From Vesta saturnalis (lineage: Eukaryota > Arthropoda > Insecta > Coleoptera > Lampyridae), in NCBI GenBank assembly GCA_036346205.1, contig JARFJB010002414.1:62001-126000 (forward strand): 64,000 bases of DNA, given 5' to 3'. Positions 36,909-48,836 of the stretch are shown here, one piece after another. Below the pieces are notes generated by a model, which searched no databases, was not told the origin of the DNA, and was given only the letters and a program-made list of their open reading frames with translations. The position numbers were made by a program, and so were the translations under genes. Within the stretch, counting starts at the first letter, position 1; every line of letters begins with the position of its first letter.

Positions 36909-39900
36909 AATTAATGTAGATATAGCGCGTCCTATAAATAGGACGCTGGGCGTTAGGGGTATCAAAATGAGAGTTTTCGTTCAGAAAGTGACATTGCGAT
37001 TTTAAATGAGAAAATGTATTAAACGGTATAATTATACTTTTATTTCGTATGATAAGGTACAAAACAGTTTTGACACAGTGTCACTCCACATTTTTCACAA
37101 AGTGTAATAGGCTTTGATTTACAATTTTCTCCCTGACAGCGTCTTTGTTTATCACGTTTGATCATGAAGTGTGCTTTATTGTCGTATCTCACATCTTCGA
37201 AGACTTTAGATGATGATGTTCGGGGCCTTCCAACAGGTGGTTTTCGGTTTAGTTTCATATATGACACGGCTACAGTTCTTCGGAAATCTTTCAAACTTAT
37301 ATCTGATTTCTGTACTAATTTATAGATGAACCATGAATTCACAAGTGCCATATCAATTACTCTAATGATCAAAGGCCAGTACCATTTCTTTGCTCTCACA
37401 TTGATGGCATATGTTCCAACTAACCAATCATGTTGGTCCACCCCACCCATGTATGAATTATAGTTTTTAATCAATCGAGGTTGTGGTATCTGTCTCTTTT
37501 CATTTGATTTTCTGTCCCATCTACTGGATTCATGAAGAGGCTCTATCTTATCGAAGTTTGAAGCGACTGTAACGCACTTATTATCATTCCATTTGACTAT
37601 CAGAATTTCGGCATTTGTATCAAACCGATAATCAAAGGATCCCCGTTCTTGCTTCCTAAGGATTTAGAATCTTTATAGGGCACGAAGCTAAGCTATTCTC
37701 TCGTAAAGTTCAGTGGCACGAAACCCCAATGTTTGTAAATGAATCAGTAGATCCCGACTCGTAAAAATATTGCCAAATATATATGATGACTTGTTGATCC
37801 GAAATGCAGTCTAACATGTCAAGCACGACTCTCGAGCCCAACGTCAAATCTTCTCGATCATTTTTGGCTATAGTTTTCAGGTATATAAATCGAAATTATA
37901 GCAATAACCACTATTGCCACAGAAAGCCCAGAACTTATATCCGAAACGGATAGGCTTGCCGCGAATAAATTGTTTTAGGCCATGATGTCCAAAATATTTG
38001 ATAATCATTTCATCGACTGGCAAATTTTTTTCAAATATTCCAAGTTTTTGAAATTCTTTATTTATCATTTTTATCAAAGGTCTAACTTTAAACCCTCTAT
38101 CTTCTTTATCAATTTGGGTATTTTCTGCAAAATGTATATAACTCTTAATTTTTAAATATTCATTTCTGGACATGCAATTTTTGACGAGCTCTATACCAAG
38201 ACCTTCTTGCTCGCTCCAATAATCTCGTTCTGATGGAACTTGATGATACCCAGAAAATAATAGAATACCCACAAACGCAGATAAAGTAAAGCTTGGATCA
38301 TTTTTGTTTGATGCGTACTCTAGTGTTTCTTGTAAAATATGTTCAAAAATAGCATCTGTGAACATCTCTTGAAACATTTCCAAACAAGATTTTTGTGATA
38401 AACTTTCTATCAAATTTTCAGTGTTTATGGTAGCTCCTTGTCCTATCGGTGGCAGTTTTGTGTAGGAGGGTCTCTTCAGTGAGTAAACGTCTTTTTTTTA
38501 GATTTATTTAAGCCAGATATTGCCTTTTTCGAAGCTGAAGAAGGTCCAGGTTCATTTATGGTAGATTCTTCGCTAGATTCCAGTGTTTCAGAATTATCAG
38601 GTACTCGAAATTCCACTATAATTTCTCCTGGCACGTCATTGACTTCTACTGTTCCTAATTCATCACCGACCTCATCCTCATCAGTTAGCTCATCTGGATC
38701 TGGTGAAAGAACTACTAAATATATGTCTTCCGCTGTCATAAAATTCGAATCGTTTACAATATCCTCTATTTCTTGTAATGTTAACGCTTTTCGATACATC
38801 TGTTAACAAATATTTATCGTCAGAAACATTTCGAAAAAAAAACCGCATATGCCGTGCAATAAACAATAGAAAATTGTTGTACTCACCATGAAATAGATTT
38901 CTTCAAAAAGTAGCACTATTAGACAAAATAATATATATAAACTTATACAATTTATAAAACTGTACAATAACACAAAATTTACGAACACTAGTTACATTAT
39001 TGAAAGATATAGTCGCGGCAAACACTTTTCCAATGTGGGGATAAACGTCAGCGCTTGACATTGTTGCCAAACGTATGAAATTCGACGTCAACATAATACT
39101 TAGGTTATATTGTTTACATTTATTTTGAAAATTAGTTTTTGATGGAAATACTCGTTCTCAACTAAGTAACAATACGTTTAACAGTTCTTAGATCATTTTG
39201 CGATGATTAAGCAATTGTAACATTTGTTTTATAATAGAACAATGCAAGCCACACGAATCGAAAATCTCAAAATGTGGAAAACGTCAAAATTAGAAGTTAT
39301 GTGTAAACAGAAGAGCTGACAACATTGTAATTTATGCGACAGTTCTAACAACCCAACAACGTGTATTTCACTAACATAGATATATCATTTGTAATTATCA
39401 GGGTTATTATGGAAGTTGGTATGTTAAGTTTGTCTCTCTCTAACAATTTCACCCCACAACGGAAAAGATTTTGCCGTGACTATAGTTGTAGACTAACTAA
39501 ATATCTACAACTTATTATTTGAAATTTCTGAGAAGGTCCTGTAGCCCATAAAGGATTGTAAACCAGATGTGCGTGACAAACAACATAAACAATTTGGGAA
39601 TACCGGTTTCAGACTATTGTTTACAGAGGAATGATGCTACACATTCTCCATTTGATATCTCAAACGCCCAGCGTCATATTTTAGGACAGTCGTATTATAA
39701 CAATCGTAATTTTGTCATTCTAAACATTTATATAATAATTCATATAGGCAAGGATAATACAAACACTTTTCCATTAGAATACATTGAAAACAGTGAAACA
39801 ATCGTACAAATGTAAAGTATTTGGATATATATTTGTTCTCGAACAAGACAGCTAAATATTCGCTAAGTTCAATAATTTTTATTGACAAGATAATTTTAGA

Positions 39901-40047
39901 TATTTAACGAATGTTATACCAACCTATTCCTTAGTCTTTATTGTACATTGTATTAATGTTATTTTGAATTTGAACTGTATTTAAAGATAGAAAAAAAATA
40001 TGTAATATAGTGTCCTATGAATAGGACGCTGGGCGGTAACGGGTTAA
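36909..40047 (-). mobile_element. Second piggyBac-type element (ends provisional)
   Basis: A piggyBac transposase on the minus strand is followed outward on the right by AATAGGACGCTGGGCGGTAA and CGGG ending at a TTAA (40044-40047), as expected of a piggyBac terminus. On the left the related motif at 36930-36955 has the same, not the opposite, orientation. A TTAA lies at 36909-36912, but it is not a convincing partner end. The left boundary is therefore a guess. Confidence 0.5.
37040..38799 (-). pseudogene. piggyBac transposase, broken in the middle
   Basis: The minus-strand frame 38799-38476 is an acidic N-terminus (SPDPDELTDEDEVGDELGTV). The frame 38413-37877 carries the PGBD core: SAFVGILLFSGYHQVPSERD, IHFAENTQIDKEDRGFKVRP and the first catalytic Asp in NLPVDEMIIKYFG, then RGKPIRFGYKFWAFC. 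From 37870 to 37480 the frame is broken. It resumes at 37474-37040 with NYNSYMGGVDQHDWLVGTY (a conserved Asp of the catalytic core), KKWYWPLIIRVIDMALVNSW and the C-terminal Cys-rich domain (CQGENCKSKPITLCEKC, then CQNCF). Compared with the copy at 9-11 kb it is a different, better preserved piggyBac. Confidence 0.88.
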
Positions 40048-40640
40048 ATAAATTTATGATTAGGTATGTTCTTATAAATTTATGAAATTAAGTCAGTTAA
40101 ATCTCGCCGTTTCCAATAAAACACATTCTAAATACAATAACAATAACAACTACAAATGTAAACAAGAGATTTCAAATTTTTTATCCGATAGTTTTTAAGA
40201 ATAAATGAAGTATACAACAACGAATAATGGGCATGCCCAGTATACCTCTTCCATTATGCCACAGGAGCTACTTTTCCGATCATATGGTAAAACAGTACCT
40301 AAGCTAAGAACTCAACATCACAATAGCATGCTAAAGATGAATCTGTTTACTTACCTCGATTTCATCAAGTTTAATTCACAATCATACATAGGTTACGACT
40401 GTACAAATGTTTTGTAAAATAACATCAGATTGTACATAACACGTTCGCTAGCTTGCAATCATAGAATAAACTTGCAATTAACGTCAGTTGACGTCCGCTG
40501 TGTTCTAAGTGGAATGTTGATGCGTTGCGTTTGAACGTGGTGGCACGCGCTGCGAGCAGAAAGGGAAGTTGTCCCTTATATCACGGAGGCCCGTTATGTT
40601 CTGACGTTCTTTACTTTTAATAGAATCAGAATGATTCATT
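38807..40640. other. Upstream part of piggyBac and non-coding sequence
   Basis: No other gene seen. Up to 40047 this is probably the 5' non-coding part of the piggyBac. A frame at 39567-39815 has no family features. It contains AACGCCCAGCGTCATATTTT near 39663, a variant of the motif near the element ends. Confidence 0.4.
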
Positions 40641-41407
40641 TAAAGAAAATTGATATCCTCAAGAAACAGCAAAATTAACAAAGAGTGGATAAAAAATTGT
40701 ACTGATGAAACAATTCCTAAAAATGTTCTGTATTGTTTAAGCTTAGGCATATTAATTCTGTTTTAAATTTCAGGGAAAGCTTTTCAGAGAATAAAATTAA
40801 TCACTTTTACAGAATTATATATAAAAACCAAAAAAATTCTGAAAGAAAATGAAATGAAATCACCGTGAAGACTGATAAAGGACAATGCAGTTTTACTAAA
40901 ACTATTGGAATATGAAATGAAGCCAAAGAACATCTAGAGGATAATCCTACTTAATAAAAAATCAAGTAAAAATAATTACTAACGTTAATACTATGTTAAA
41001 AAATTGCTTCGACCAAGGTAACCAACGATTTCACAAAAGAAAGAATATTCTATTAAAAAATCATTGGAATTTATAACGAAAATTAGAAAGAAAGTGACCA
41101 AAGATCACATATTAACAACTTTAGATGTAGAATATTTGTATACTAACTTTCCAACAAATTTAGTTATAGAAATTATTAATAAAAAAATGGGCATACATCA
41201 AACAGTTCAAAATATTAAATCAAAATCAATTTATTGAATGAGCTGAATTTTGTCTTTAATCAATATCAAAACTGTTTTTAACAACAAAAATTTGGTTGTG
41301 CTATGGTTTCCCAATTTGGCCTACTGTAGCAAATGTAATTATGGAATTTATAGAAGATGAATGCCTAAAAAAACTATCCTGCGCACCATCATTTTATTTC
41401 CGTTACG
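40641..41407 (+). pseudogene. Penelope-like element, reverse-transcriptase part
   Basis: From about 40780 the + strand shows decayed Penelope-like (PLE) protein: VKTDKGQCSFTK near 40865-40900 (the conserved ADKG region), then LTTLDVEYLYTNFPTNLVIE near 41120-41170, the first catalytic Asp box of PLE polymerases. The end is NVIMEFIEDECLKKL and FYFRYV at 41335-41407. The sequence is cut exactly where the second catalytic box (YVDD) should begin, by the pogo-like element. The protein continues after 44120. Confidence 0.75.
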
Positions 41408-41409
41408 TA

Positions 41410-44120
41410 CCGTAAAACGGAGTTACTTCGGACAGTGGTGTTACTTGGGACAAAATGGGCAATTTCTTTTGTTAGGTTGGCATAACCTCACATTTCATAT
41501 TTCACAGCTGATTTAGGCTGGACCTATTTAAAACATTATTCTGAGATTGTAGAACCAGATAAAAGCTCATTTAAATTGTTTTTCAGTTTTCAGAGATTTT
41601 GAAAAATTTTATTTCAAGTCACGACTTTTTTCAAACTTCTGTTCCTGAACGTTATCAGTAAGTATTAAGCATGTATGGCTCTAACTATTTCATAACCTAT
41701 AATATAGAGATAGCATGGGAAAAGTTTGGTTAAGATAATTGTTAGCTGTTTTGGGGGAAAATTTTCTTCTATTGTAATTTTGGGGTTACTTGAGACATGT
41801 CTGAAGTGACTCTAAAATCATGTTCATCCACTATAATATATTTAATTTATCATTTTTCATCCATTCTATTTCTTTCTTTGTATAAGGTTAGGTGTTATAG
41901 ACCTACCATAATGTTTTTTTTGTTTCAGCTCAATTCCAAAAAATGAAATGGGTCGTAAGTATAAAAGAAAGCTTGGAAGTCGAACATATGCCGCCTACAC
42001 TCCGGATGCCCTGGAAAGAGCTCTAAAAGAACTCAAGAAAGGATCACTAAGTATAATAAAAGTTTATGTAGAATTTCAAAATCAAATATTTTGTTCACGG
42101 ACTGGTGAAAGCTGCTGAATGGGGTATCCCATTTTCATACCTAGACATCCATTACCTTGTGAAAGGTTATCTTGACAGGCGAGGTATAATACAAAAATCG
42201 TTCAATAATAACCTTCCTGGGGTTGACTGGTGTGCGTCATTTCTATAGCGAAATAAAGAACTGTCTGTTCGTTTGTGCGACAGTATAAAAAGAAGCAGAG
42301 CTGGAGTAGGCCAGTCTGTTCTGTACACTTACTTTGAAAATGTAAACGTTAGTCTTGCAGATGTAACTCATGATAGGGTTGTTAACCTTGACGAGACTAA
42401 CATGACTAATGACACTGGGCAATCAAAAGTTGTAACACGTCGAGGAAGCAAATGTGCTGAAAGAGTGATGGATTCGTCAAAATCCAGCACATCTGTAATG
42501 TTTGCGGGCTCAGCTTCAGCAACACTCTTAGCTTCCTATGTCGTTTATATATCGGAGCATTTATATATTTCCTGGATGGAAAGTGGTCCAAAGGGATGGA
42601 GATTCAACCGTTCTAAGAGTGGCTAGTTCGATGGCAGGTTGTTTGAGGATTGGTTTTTTAAATTAGCGTTACCCTATTTTCGAAAACAGATCCTCACAAT
42701 GAGAATCTCCCAAAAGTTTTGCAGGGTGACAATTTGGCAAGCCACCTTTCGTTGAAGGTAATATGAGCCTGTGAGGAAAATAATATAAGATTTGTATTCT
42801 TTCCACCAAACAGCACCTATTTCTGCCAGCCCCTTGATGTCGCCTTCTTTGGTCCTCTCAAATGTTCCTGAAGAACAACTGTTGGAGTGGAAGAAGTCTA
42901 ATAGAGGAACCATACCAAAGGATACATTCCCTAGGCTTTTGAAAAAAACATTAGATGGGATGACTGAATCCAAAATTACTGACAAACTCAAAGCGGGATT
43001 CTGGGCTTATGGCATATTCCCTTTTTGTCCAAATGAAGTCCTCAAAAGGCTCCCTGATAGTCACAATGAATAAATGTTCAGTAAGGGTTTCCCAGCTGAT
43101 GGTACTGAAAATATGTCATGGTCAGAAAGATTTGTAGAAATTATAAAAACTGCACGCTTTGGAGAAGGAACCAGTCAAAGAGTGTCGCGTAAGAAGGTAT
43201 CTGCAGCTCCTGGAGAGAGTGTTTGTGTTGAGCATTTTACAGAGCGTGACAATTCTGATGATGCAGGCTCAGTCACAGAGAACGAAGAAGCCTCAAATGA
43301 ATCTCAGACTTCAAGCGATGAAGACACTACAGGCCTACCAGAAATTCCTTCCCAGGATTTGGATACTATTAAAGAAGCTGACTTTCTTCTTGTGAAGCTT
43401 GATCATGGAGAATCGAGCAAGAAATTAGTTGAAAAATATTTTATCTGTAAAGTGATTGGGCAGCAATGTAATAATGATGAGTGGTCTTGTTCTTTCTTGA
43501 GGAAGAGTTCTAAATGTGACAGTACATTCATTTTCCCAACTGTTGCTGATGAATTTATCTGTAAGGAAGAGTGATGTTATACAGGTCTTGGAGGCACTCG
43601 TTGTCCGAAGGGGAAGGCACATTTTTAAGACTGCGCATCTTAATAAATAATTAAAACATGTCTGTATTCAATCTAATATGAACTCCATAACATTACAATT
43701 CAACTATTAAATAAAATTTGATTTTCATGAAATTGTAATAAATTTTTATTATTTATTTTAATAAATTATCATCAAAATTATTCCTTTTCATTGTATTTTG
43801 TCTTTTATCAACATTGACAGTTTCTTTAAAAACATCTCGACTGCCCCAAGTAACTCCATCAATAGTGCTATTTAAACTTTCAATGCGATTAAGCTATTGT
43901 CCCAAGTAACACCTTGTGGTGGGGTTACTTGGGACATGTACTTATTATTTTTTTTCCTAATAAAAGTAATATAAATCACAAATATGGAAACTCAGGGTTA
44001 AAGTACACACACAGACCCATGTTTTGACATTTTTTGATTGACATTATTCCTTTTTCACTCAGCCCTACACTTGTTTACAGTTGAAAACTGTCCCAAGTAA
44101 TCTCAATGTCCTTCGATCGT
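41410..44120 (+). mobile_element. Pogo/Tigger-like DNA transposon inside a Penelope-like element
   Basis: The left end begins CCGTAAAACGGAGTTACTTC after TA (41408-41409), in the middle of the PLE reading frame. The right end is decayed and set only approximately. A 12-bp word TTACTTGGGACA or a close variant recurs near both ends: about 41440 and 41785 on the left; 43848, 43905, 43925 and 44092 on the right, some reversed. Inside is one large pogo-type transposase with C-terminal extension. Confidence 0.8.
41948..43574 (+). pseudogene. Pogo/Tigger-like transposase, broken
   Basis: ATG at 41948 starts a Psq-type DNA-binding domain (GRKYKRKLGSRTYAAYTPDA, ALERALKELKKGSLSI). After shifts the DDE_1 domain is open from 42273: DRVVNLDETNMTNDTG (first catalytic Asp), SKVVTRRGSKCAERVMDSSK, MESGPKGWRFNRSKSG, then a TAG stop. 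The second Asp lies in GDNLASHLS near 42727 and the third in FCQPLDVAFFGPLK near 42825. The C-terminal half (42792-43073 and 43074-43574) is one frame split by a TAA and ends with a domain containing FLLVKLDHGESSKKLVEKYF. All three catalytic residues survive, but at least two frameshifts and two stops inactivate it. Confidence 0.85.
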
Positions 44121-44648
44121 TGCAAATATTATATACAAAATTTAAACCAACTAACATACACAATATTATTTTGGCACTTATTAAAAACAATTATCCCAAA
44201 TCTTTAATTTTAAATATTATTAAAAAACAATAATTTAAAAATTATTTTGATTAATGATGACATACTTATTTATTCACCAATTCCATATAAAAATAAAAAT
44301 TATTTAGTATTCAAATCTCTTTCGTAATTTTAATTTATAAACAGCTTTTAGACCATAAAATAAAGGCATATATTTGTTTTCAAAATTAAAAAGTAATGTT
44401 GAAACAGAACTGACTACAAATACAATTTATCAAACTCCTTGTATGAATTGTTAAATTTCTTATATTGGAACTTCAATACAAAAAAAAAAAATAGATTAAT
44501 ACAACATAAATCAGATGTGGGCATCAAACCAAAAAGTACTTCTTTGGCACATGTTCTAAATTCGAAGCATAATTTTAAATATAACGAAACTATTATTTTA
44601 GACGTAGAAAATAATAACAAAAAGATATTTGGAAATGTTACATTATAA
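44121..44648 (+). pseudogene. Penelope-like element, C-terminal endonuclease part
   Basis: Continues the PLE after the pogo insertion. Up to 44400 only stop-rich remnants are visible. From 44400 a GIY-YIG-type endonuclease can be read: TIYQTPCMNC followed by a stop and ISYIGTSIQ, then RLIQHKSDVGIKPKSTSLAH and VLNSKHNFKYNETIILDVEN. This domain is characteristic of canonical Penelope elements. An A-run and frameshift precede 44495. Confidence 0.75.
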
Positions 44649-44755
44649 AGTTAATACTAAGTTTTTTGAACAGATTTTATACACAGCAGTTTGAATATTA
44701 ATAACAAAGATAATAATCTAATCAGTAGTTTAGATTTTGATGTGCAGGGTGGTTT

Positions 44756-45664
44756 CATGCAGGAGAGGATGTGTTGATCAGATGGTTGCTCTCAGCAGGT
44801 GATCGAAAAGTGTTTAAGGGTAAAAAGGAAGCTGTACTGTACGTTTGTAGATCTGGAGAAAGCATGAGCAGAGTAAATAGGGAGAAGCTATGAGAAATAT
44901 TAGTTTATAACGCTCTGAGGAAGATTGATACAGTCTGTGAGCATAGACCTAAAAGTAAACGTGAACAAAATTAAGATTGTGGTGTTCAATCGGAATGTGG
45001 AAAGGAGAGTAGAGTATACTCTGCAAGATGAAATTGGTGCAAGTGGACGAGCTGGTATATCTCGGTAGAATGTTTACTGTAGAGGGTACAATGGAGGGCG
45101 AGATTGGGCGAACGGTCAATGATGTAAGGAATGTGATTAGAAGTATGTGGACGATAATGGAAACGAAAGCATGAGCCTAGCAGCAAAACGGGCACTATAC
45201 AATGGCGTGTTTGCCCCGTCAGTACTGTATGGAAGTGAGGCATGGGTATGTCAAAAAAGCACGAAAGAAAATTAAATGCCTAGGGTATGAGATTCCTGAG
45301 AAGCGCATGTGGTAAAACGAGAAGGGACACAATAAAGACTGAATGCATAATGACGGAGTGTGGCGAGGAAAAGACGATGATGGATAGATATAAAAGTAGT
45401 ATATTACGTTGGTTTGGTCACATTGAGAGAATGAACAACGCAAGATTAACGAAGGAAATATATGTGGGCGAGGTTAGAGGAAGGGCGGGTCCTGGTAGGC
45501 CACATAAAACTTGGCTGAATGTAGTAGAATGTATGATAATGGAAAGAAAGATAAGGAGTTTTAAAAATAAAAGGGGATGTCAGAGACAATGTATGAATCT
45601 TGTGGAAGCTAGGGAGGTATGCGAAGATAGGAAAGCATGGAGAAAGATTGTGAACGAAAAATAA
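44756..45664 (+). pseudogene. LINE reverse-transcriptase, C-terminal half with deletions
   Basis: Decayed frames read VYVCRSGESMSRVNREKL (remnant of DLEKAYDRVNREKL) near 44840-44900, then KVNVNKIKIVVFNRNVE near 44955-45000, YLGRMFTVEGTMEGEIGRTV near 45058-45120 and KRALYNGVFAPSVLYGSEAW near 45185-45245. An open frame at 45287-45664 contains SACGKTRRDTIKTECIMTEC, SILRWFGHIERMNNARLTKE and AREVCEDRKAWRKIV. A polymerase segment between the first two parts is missing. A middle part of the same family is present at 60541-61200. Confidence 0.8.
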
Positions 45665-45988
45665 GTAAGAGGCAGGGATTGTTTTGTCTACCACGCAAGG
45701 GAATGGTGTGAAGGTTAAGTTAAGTTAATAATGTTTGCAATAGTAAAAAGATTCAGAAGATGTACCCAATAGTTATAATTCTGTTTTACAAAAATTTTAA
45801 GATGCGTTACACTATCAAATTTGTTATTTTACTGTCATTTAAAATAACTGTCAAAACATTTGAAGAAATCGGCTCTGAAAATAATTTCATCCGAAATTGA
45901 AATCTAGGCAATTTTATATAGTAATCTCTTATTTTGACGATTAAACCAGTACCCTCATTATCATTATTAATAATCATAATATACGTCA

Positions 45989-45991
<3 letters not shown>

Positions 45992-46058
<67 letters not shown>
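45992..46058. repeat. (TA)n tract
   Basis: Perfect TA repeat of about 67 bp. Confidence 0.95.
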
Positions 46059-46061
<3 letters not shown>

Positions 46062-46192
46062 ATTTGCCCCTAGATTTGGGGTGTTTTATTATTATACCAA
46101 GAGTATGCTGGTTAGTTGAGTCGATTGGGTTATTTCCACAGTTTTCTTTCACTTACTAGTCTGATACCCTTACCATTGAGCCATTGAATTAT

Positions 46193-46195
<3 letters not shown>

Positions 46196-46250
<55 letters not shown>
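46196..46250. repeat. (TA)n tract
   Basis: Perfect TA repeat of about 55 bp. Confidence 0.95.
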
Positions 46251-46253
<3 letters not shown>

Positions 46254-47164
46254 TGCGATCATTATTGTTTGACTGTGCGGCTCCTAGAACAGTACTACTG
46301 TTCCGCTATGTACAGTGACGTAAATGCAGATATTAAAATAAACACTACCATAAATGACAAAAACTTTCGTGAATGTCGAATTGCCTATCATGTAGGCGTA
46401 ATAAAACTTGAAAAATTGTAATGTACGTTTATTTTGAATTAACACTTAATTTTTTTAAATTTAGATTTAATTATATTTACCTACATAATACAAGTAGGTA
46501 TATGTTTATTATTACGTAGAAAAATAAAATCACATAACCAGGTAAATAGAACCATGCTCATCCGTAAAGAAACTTAAGGTCAGTATTTCATCTTCTTTCA
46601 AGTTGTTGTTGAACGATTGGCAATATTTTAAACGCTCTTGAAAATCTATAGGTAGTAATTCTTGCACAACCGCTTTTTGAAAAGATGAAAATGTAATTGA
46701 CGTTTGACTGCTTTATGGCATGTACCATAAGAAACACCTGTAACAATTGCTTATATTGAAATATGCAAAATGTTGTCAATCTAACTTTACTTATTTAATG
46801 TTTTGGTTTTTAAGATTCTCCTTATTTCACTGCTTAAACAAGTCAATCATGTTTTGTATAATGTGTCTTGTTCGACAGTAAAGGGCATTATAACCTAAAA
46901 AATTTATTAACGAAAAAGGCATAAAATACACGAATTAACTTACCTTGCAAGTTCTGGTTAATTTATTAATGAGTTTTGAAAAAAAACTGTTTTATTTTAA
47001 TACAAATAATGTAGATAAAGGAACATTTGAAAAAGCAAAAATCTGTGTACGTTTATGAAATGTCAATCGAAGTTGAAATAAATATTTGTGTCTAACTTCA
47101 CCAGAAAGTTGGAACAAACTTTTGATAAAAATTCTGTAAAATTCAGTTTTTTTTCTGTCAATCA

Positions 47165-48189
47165 TTGTTGATATCCTGGTATATTAAACTTTTTCGTGGT
47201 TGCGCAGAAGTTTACTGCACATGTTGCACCGTAACTTCTTGCGCAGGTGTATTGCGCTTAAGTTCTTCGTGCATTATTGGAATCCATATGGGTTTCATTT
47301 CCACACTAGCTTGGCTTATTGGATTTTCTGCTAGTGCGATGTATGTGGCTTCTTTCAGTTTCCGACGAGTTGCGTTCTCGTCCTTTGCCACTATCTGTAT
47401 GTTATCCAATTGGATGCGGTGGTATTCGTTCGACATGTTTGGCGATTCTTGATTTATCTGTTTCGCCCTTGCGGACGTTGTTCTTATGCTCCTGCGTTCT
47501 CACTTTGAGTGGTCTACTGCTCTCTTCTAGGTATGCTCTACCGCATTCTTATGGTAGGTTGTATAAACAATTCTGTGAATTCTGATCTTCATTGTATAGT
47601 TTGGTTTTAGTTAGTATTCCCCTGAGCGTTCTGGTCGATTTGAAGGCAGTGCGTATCTTATATTTGCTACCTATCCTTCGTATTCTGTCTGAGGTACCTT
47701 GTATATATGGTATTATCGCTGTATATTTAGGTTCTTATTTTTCGGTAACCCTTTCCCTGTTTAGGTTAGGTGTTAGATCCGGGTAGCCATTTTCTTTGAG
47801 TGTTCTATCGGTATTTTCTTTGTTCAGGTCCTCTTGTTTTGAGTATATTGTTTTTGCTCTATCGCACAACCATTTTGCCACACCTAACTTCACGTTTTTG
47901 TGGTGATTGGGGTTGTAGTGTAGGTACCTCCCCGTGTGGGTAGGTTTCCTGTATACACTTGTGAAAGTGTTGTCATTCCTGTGTACAAGTACATCCAGGA
48001 ATGGCAGTTTTTGTTCCGACTACAATTCTATTGTGAATTGTATGGAGGATGCGCGGCTATTTAAATGATCTACGAATTCATCTAGCTTATGCTTTCAGTG
48101 TTGTCAAACTACGAAGGTATCATCCACATATCTAAGCCACGTCCTTGGTTTCTCTATGAATTCGGATATTGCTTGGTTTTCAAAGTCTT

Positions 48190-48233
<44 letters not shown>

Positions 48234-48690
48234 TCACTATGCGTGATAGTGGGGAGCCCATCGCCATCCCAAACTCTTGTTGGTAGAATTTGTCTGCTAC
48301 CTAGAAATATGTAGTTCTAATGCTTATTGTCAGAAGTTGCATTATTGTGTTTACCGAGAGTTGCGTGTGTTTGTTTAACGTTTCATCCATTTCCAGCTTG
48401 CCCCTCACGATAGTTAGTGCCTTATCGGTAGGCACATTTGTGAATAGACTCACAATGGCGAAGCTTACCAGCATTTCTTCGTAGTTTGGTAGAAAGTTTC
48501 TGATGGTTTCCACGAAGTGCTGCGTATTCTTGACTATAGACTCGGTTTTTCCCGATAAGGGTGAGATGATACCTAGCAGATAGTGTGCTAATGGGTGACA
48601 AGGTGAATTTCTCGAGCTCACAATTGGTCTCAGTGGAATTCCTTGCGTATGAATCTTTGGTAGGCCGTACAGATGAGGAGGTTTGCTGTA
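47165..48690 (-). pseudogene. Second Penelope-like element, reverse transcriptase and endonuclease
   Basis: On the minus strand 48690-48301 is one open segment: KPPHLYGLPKIHTQGIPLRP, SGKTESIVKNTQHFVETIRN and VSLFTNVPTDKALTIVRGKL. The residue where PLE polymerases have the first catalytic Asp (F-D-V-V-S-L) is Ala here (FAIVSL). After a stop the conserved FGMAMGSPLS follows near 48240-48270, directly interrupted by a (TA)n tract. Further decayed frames lead to the GIY-YIG endonuclease end (47436-47212, with YHRIQLDNIQIVAKDENATR and RKLKEATYIALAENPISQAS). The element is inactive. Confidence 0.82.
48192..48231. repeat. (TA)n tract within a Penelope reverse transcriptase
   Basis: About 40 bp of TA repeat lying inside the polymerase-coding sequence, just after the GSPLS motif. 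Confidence 0.95.
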
Positions 48691-48795
48691 GTGCGGGATA
48701 AGCGTTTAACAGAAAATCTGAGAGAAGTTAAGTGCTTGGGAAAAAATTATATATATCATATGAATTTGACTCAAGTGCGAAAACAGTCCTTCTCA

Positions 48796-48836
48796 GGACA
48801 AAGCCTGATGACGGAAGCTTCCGAAACGTCGCGCTC
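48796..48836 (+). ncRNA. Hammerhead-ribozyme-like motif
   Basis: The + strand reads CTGATGA (48805-48811), a short hairpin GGAAGCTTCC (48813-48822), GAAA (48823-48826) and CGTC, with the expected cleavage position after C48830. Core bases CUGAUGA...GAAA and the GUC site fit the hammerhead consensus, and stem III would be the palindrome ACGU, which is known to work as a dimer. Penelope-like elements are known to carry such minimal hammerheads in their terminal repeats. Stem I is weak here (AAAGC with GCGCT). The Penelope protein next to it lies on the minus strand, so the motif may belong to an inverted terminal piece. Confidence 0.55.

Larger units (their letters stand above)
45720..47164. 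other. Non-coding interval with two (TA)n tracts
   Basis: No genes seen. TA tracts lie at 45992-46058 and 46196-46250 with 138 bp of unique sequence between them. A short AAGGTCA at 46577 is isolated. Confidence 0.45.

Noticed and set aside
38803..39094. Hydrophobic minus-strand frames upstream of piggyBac
   Set aside because: AT-rich sequence translating to Ile, Leu and Phe; sits in the expected 5' non-coding part of the transposon.
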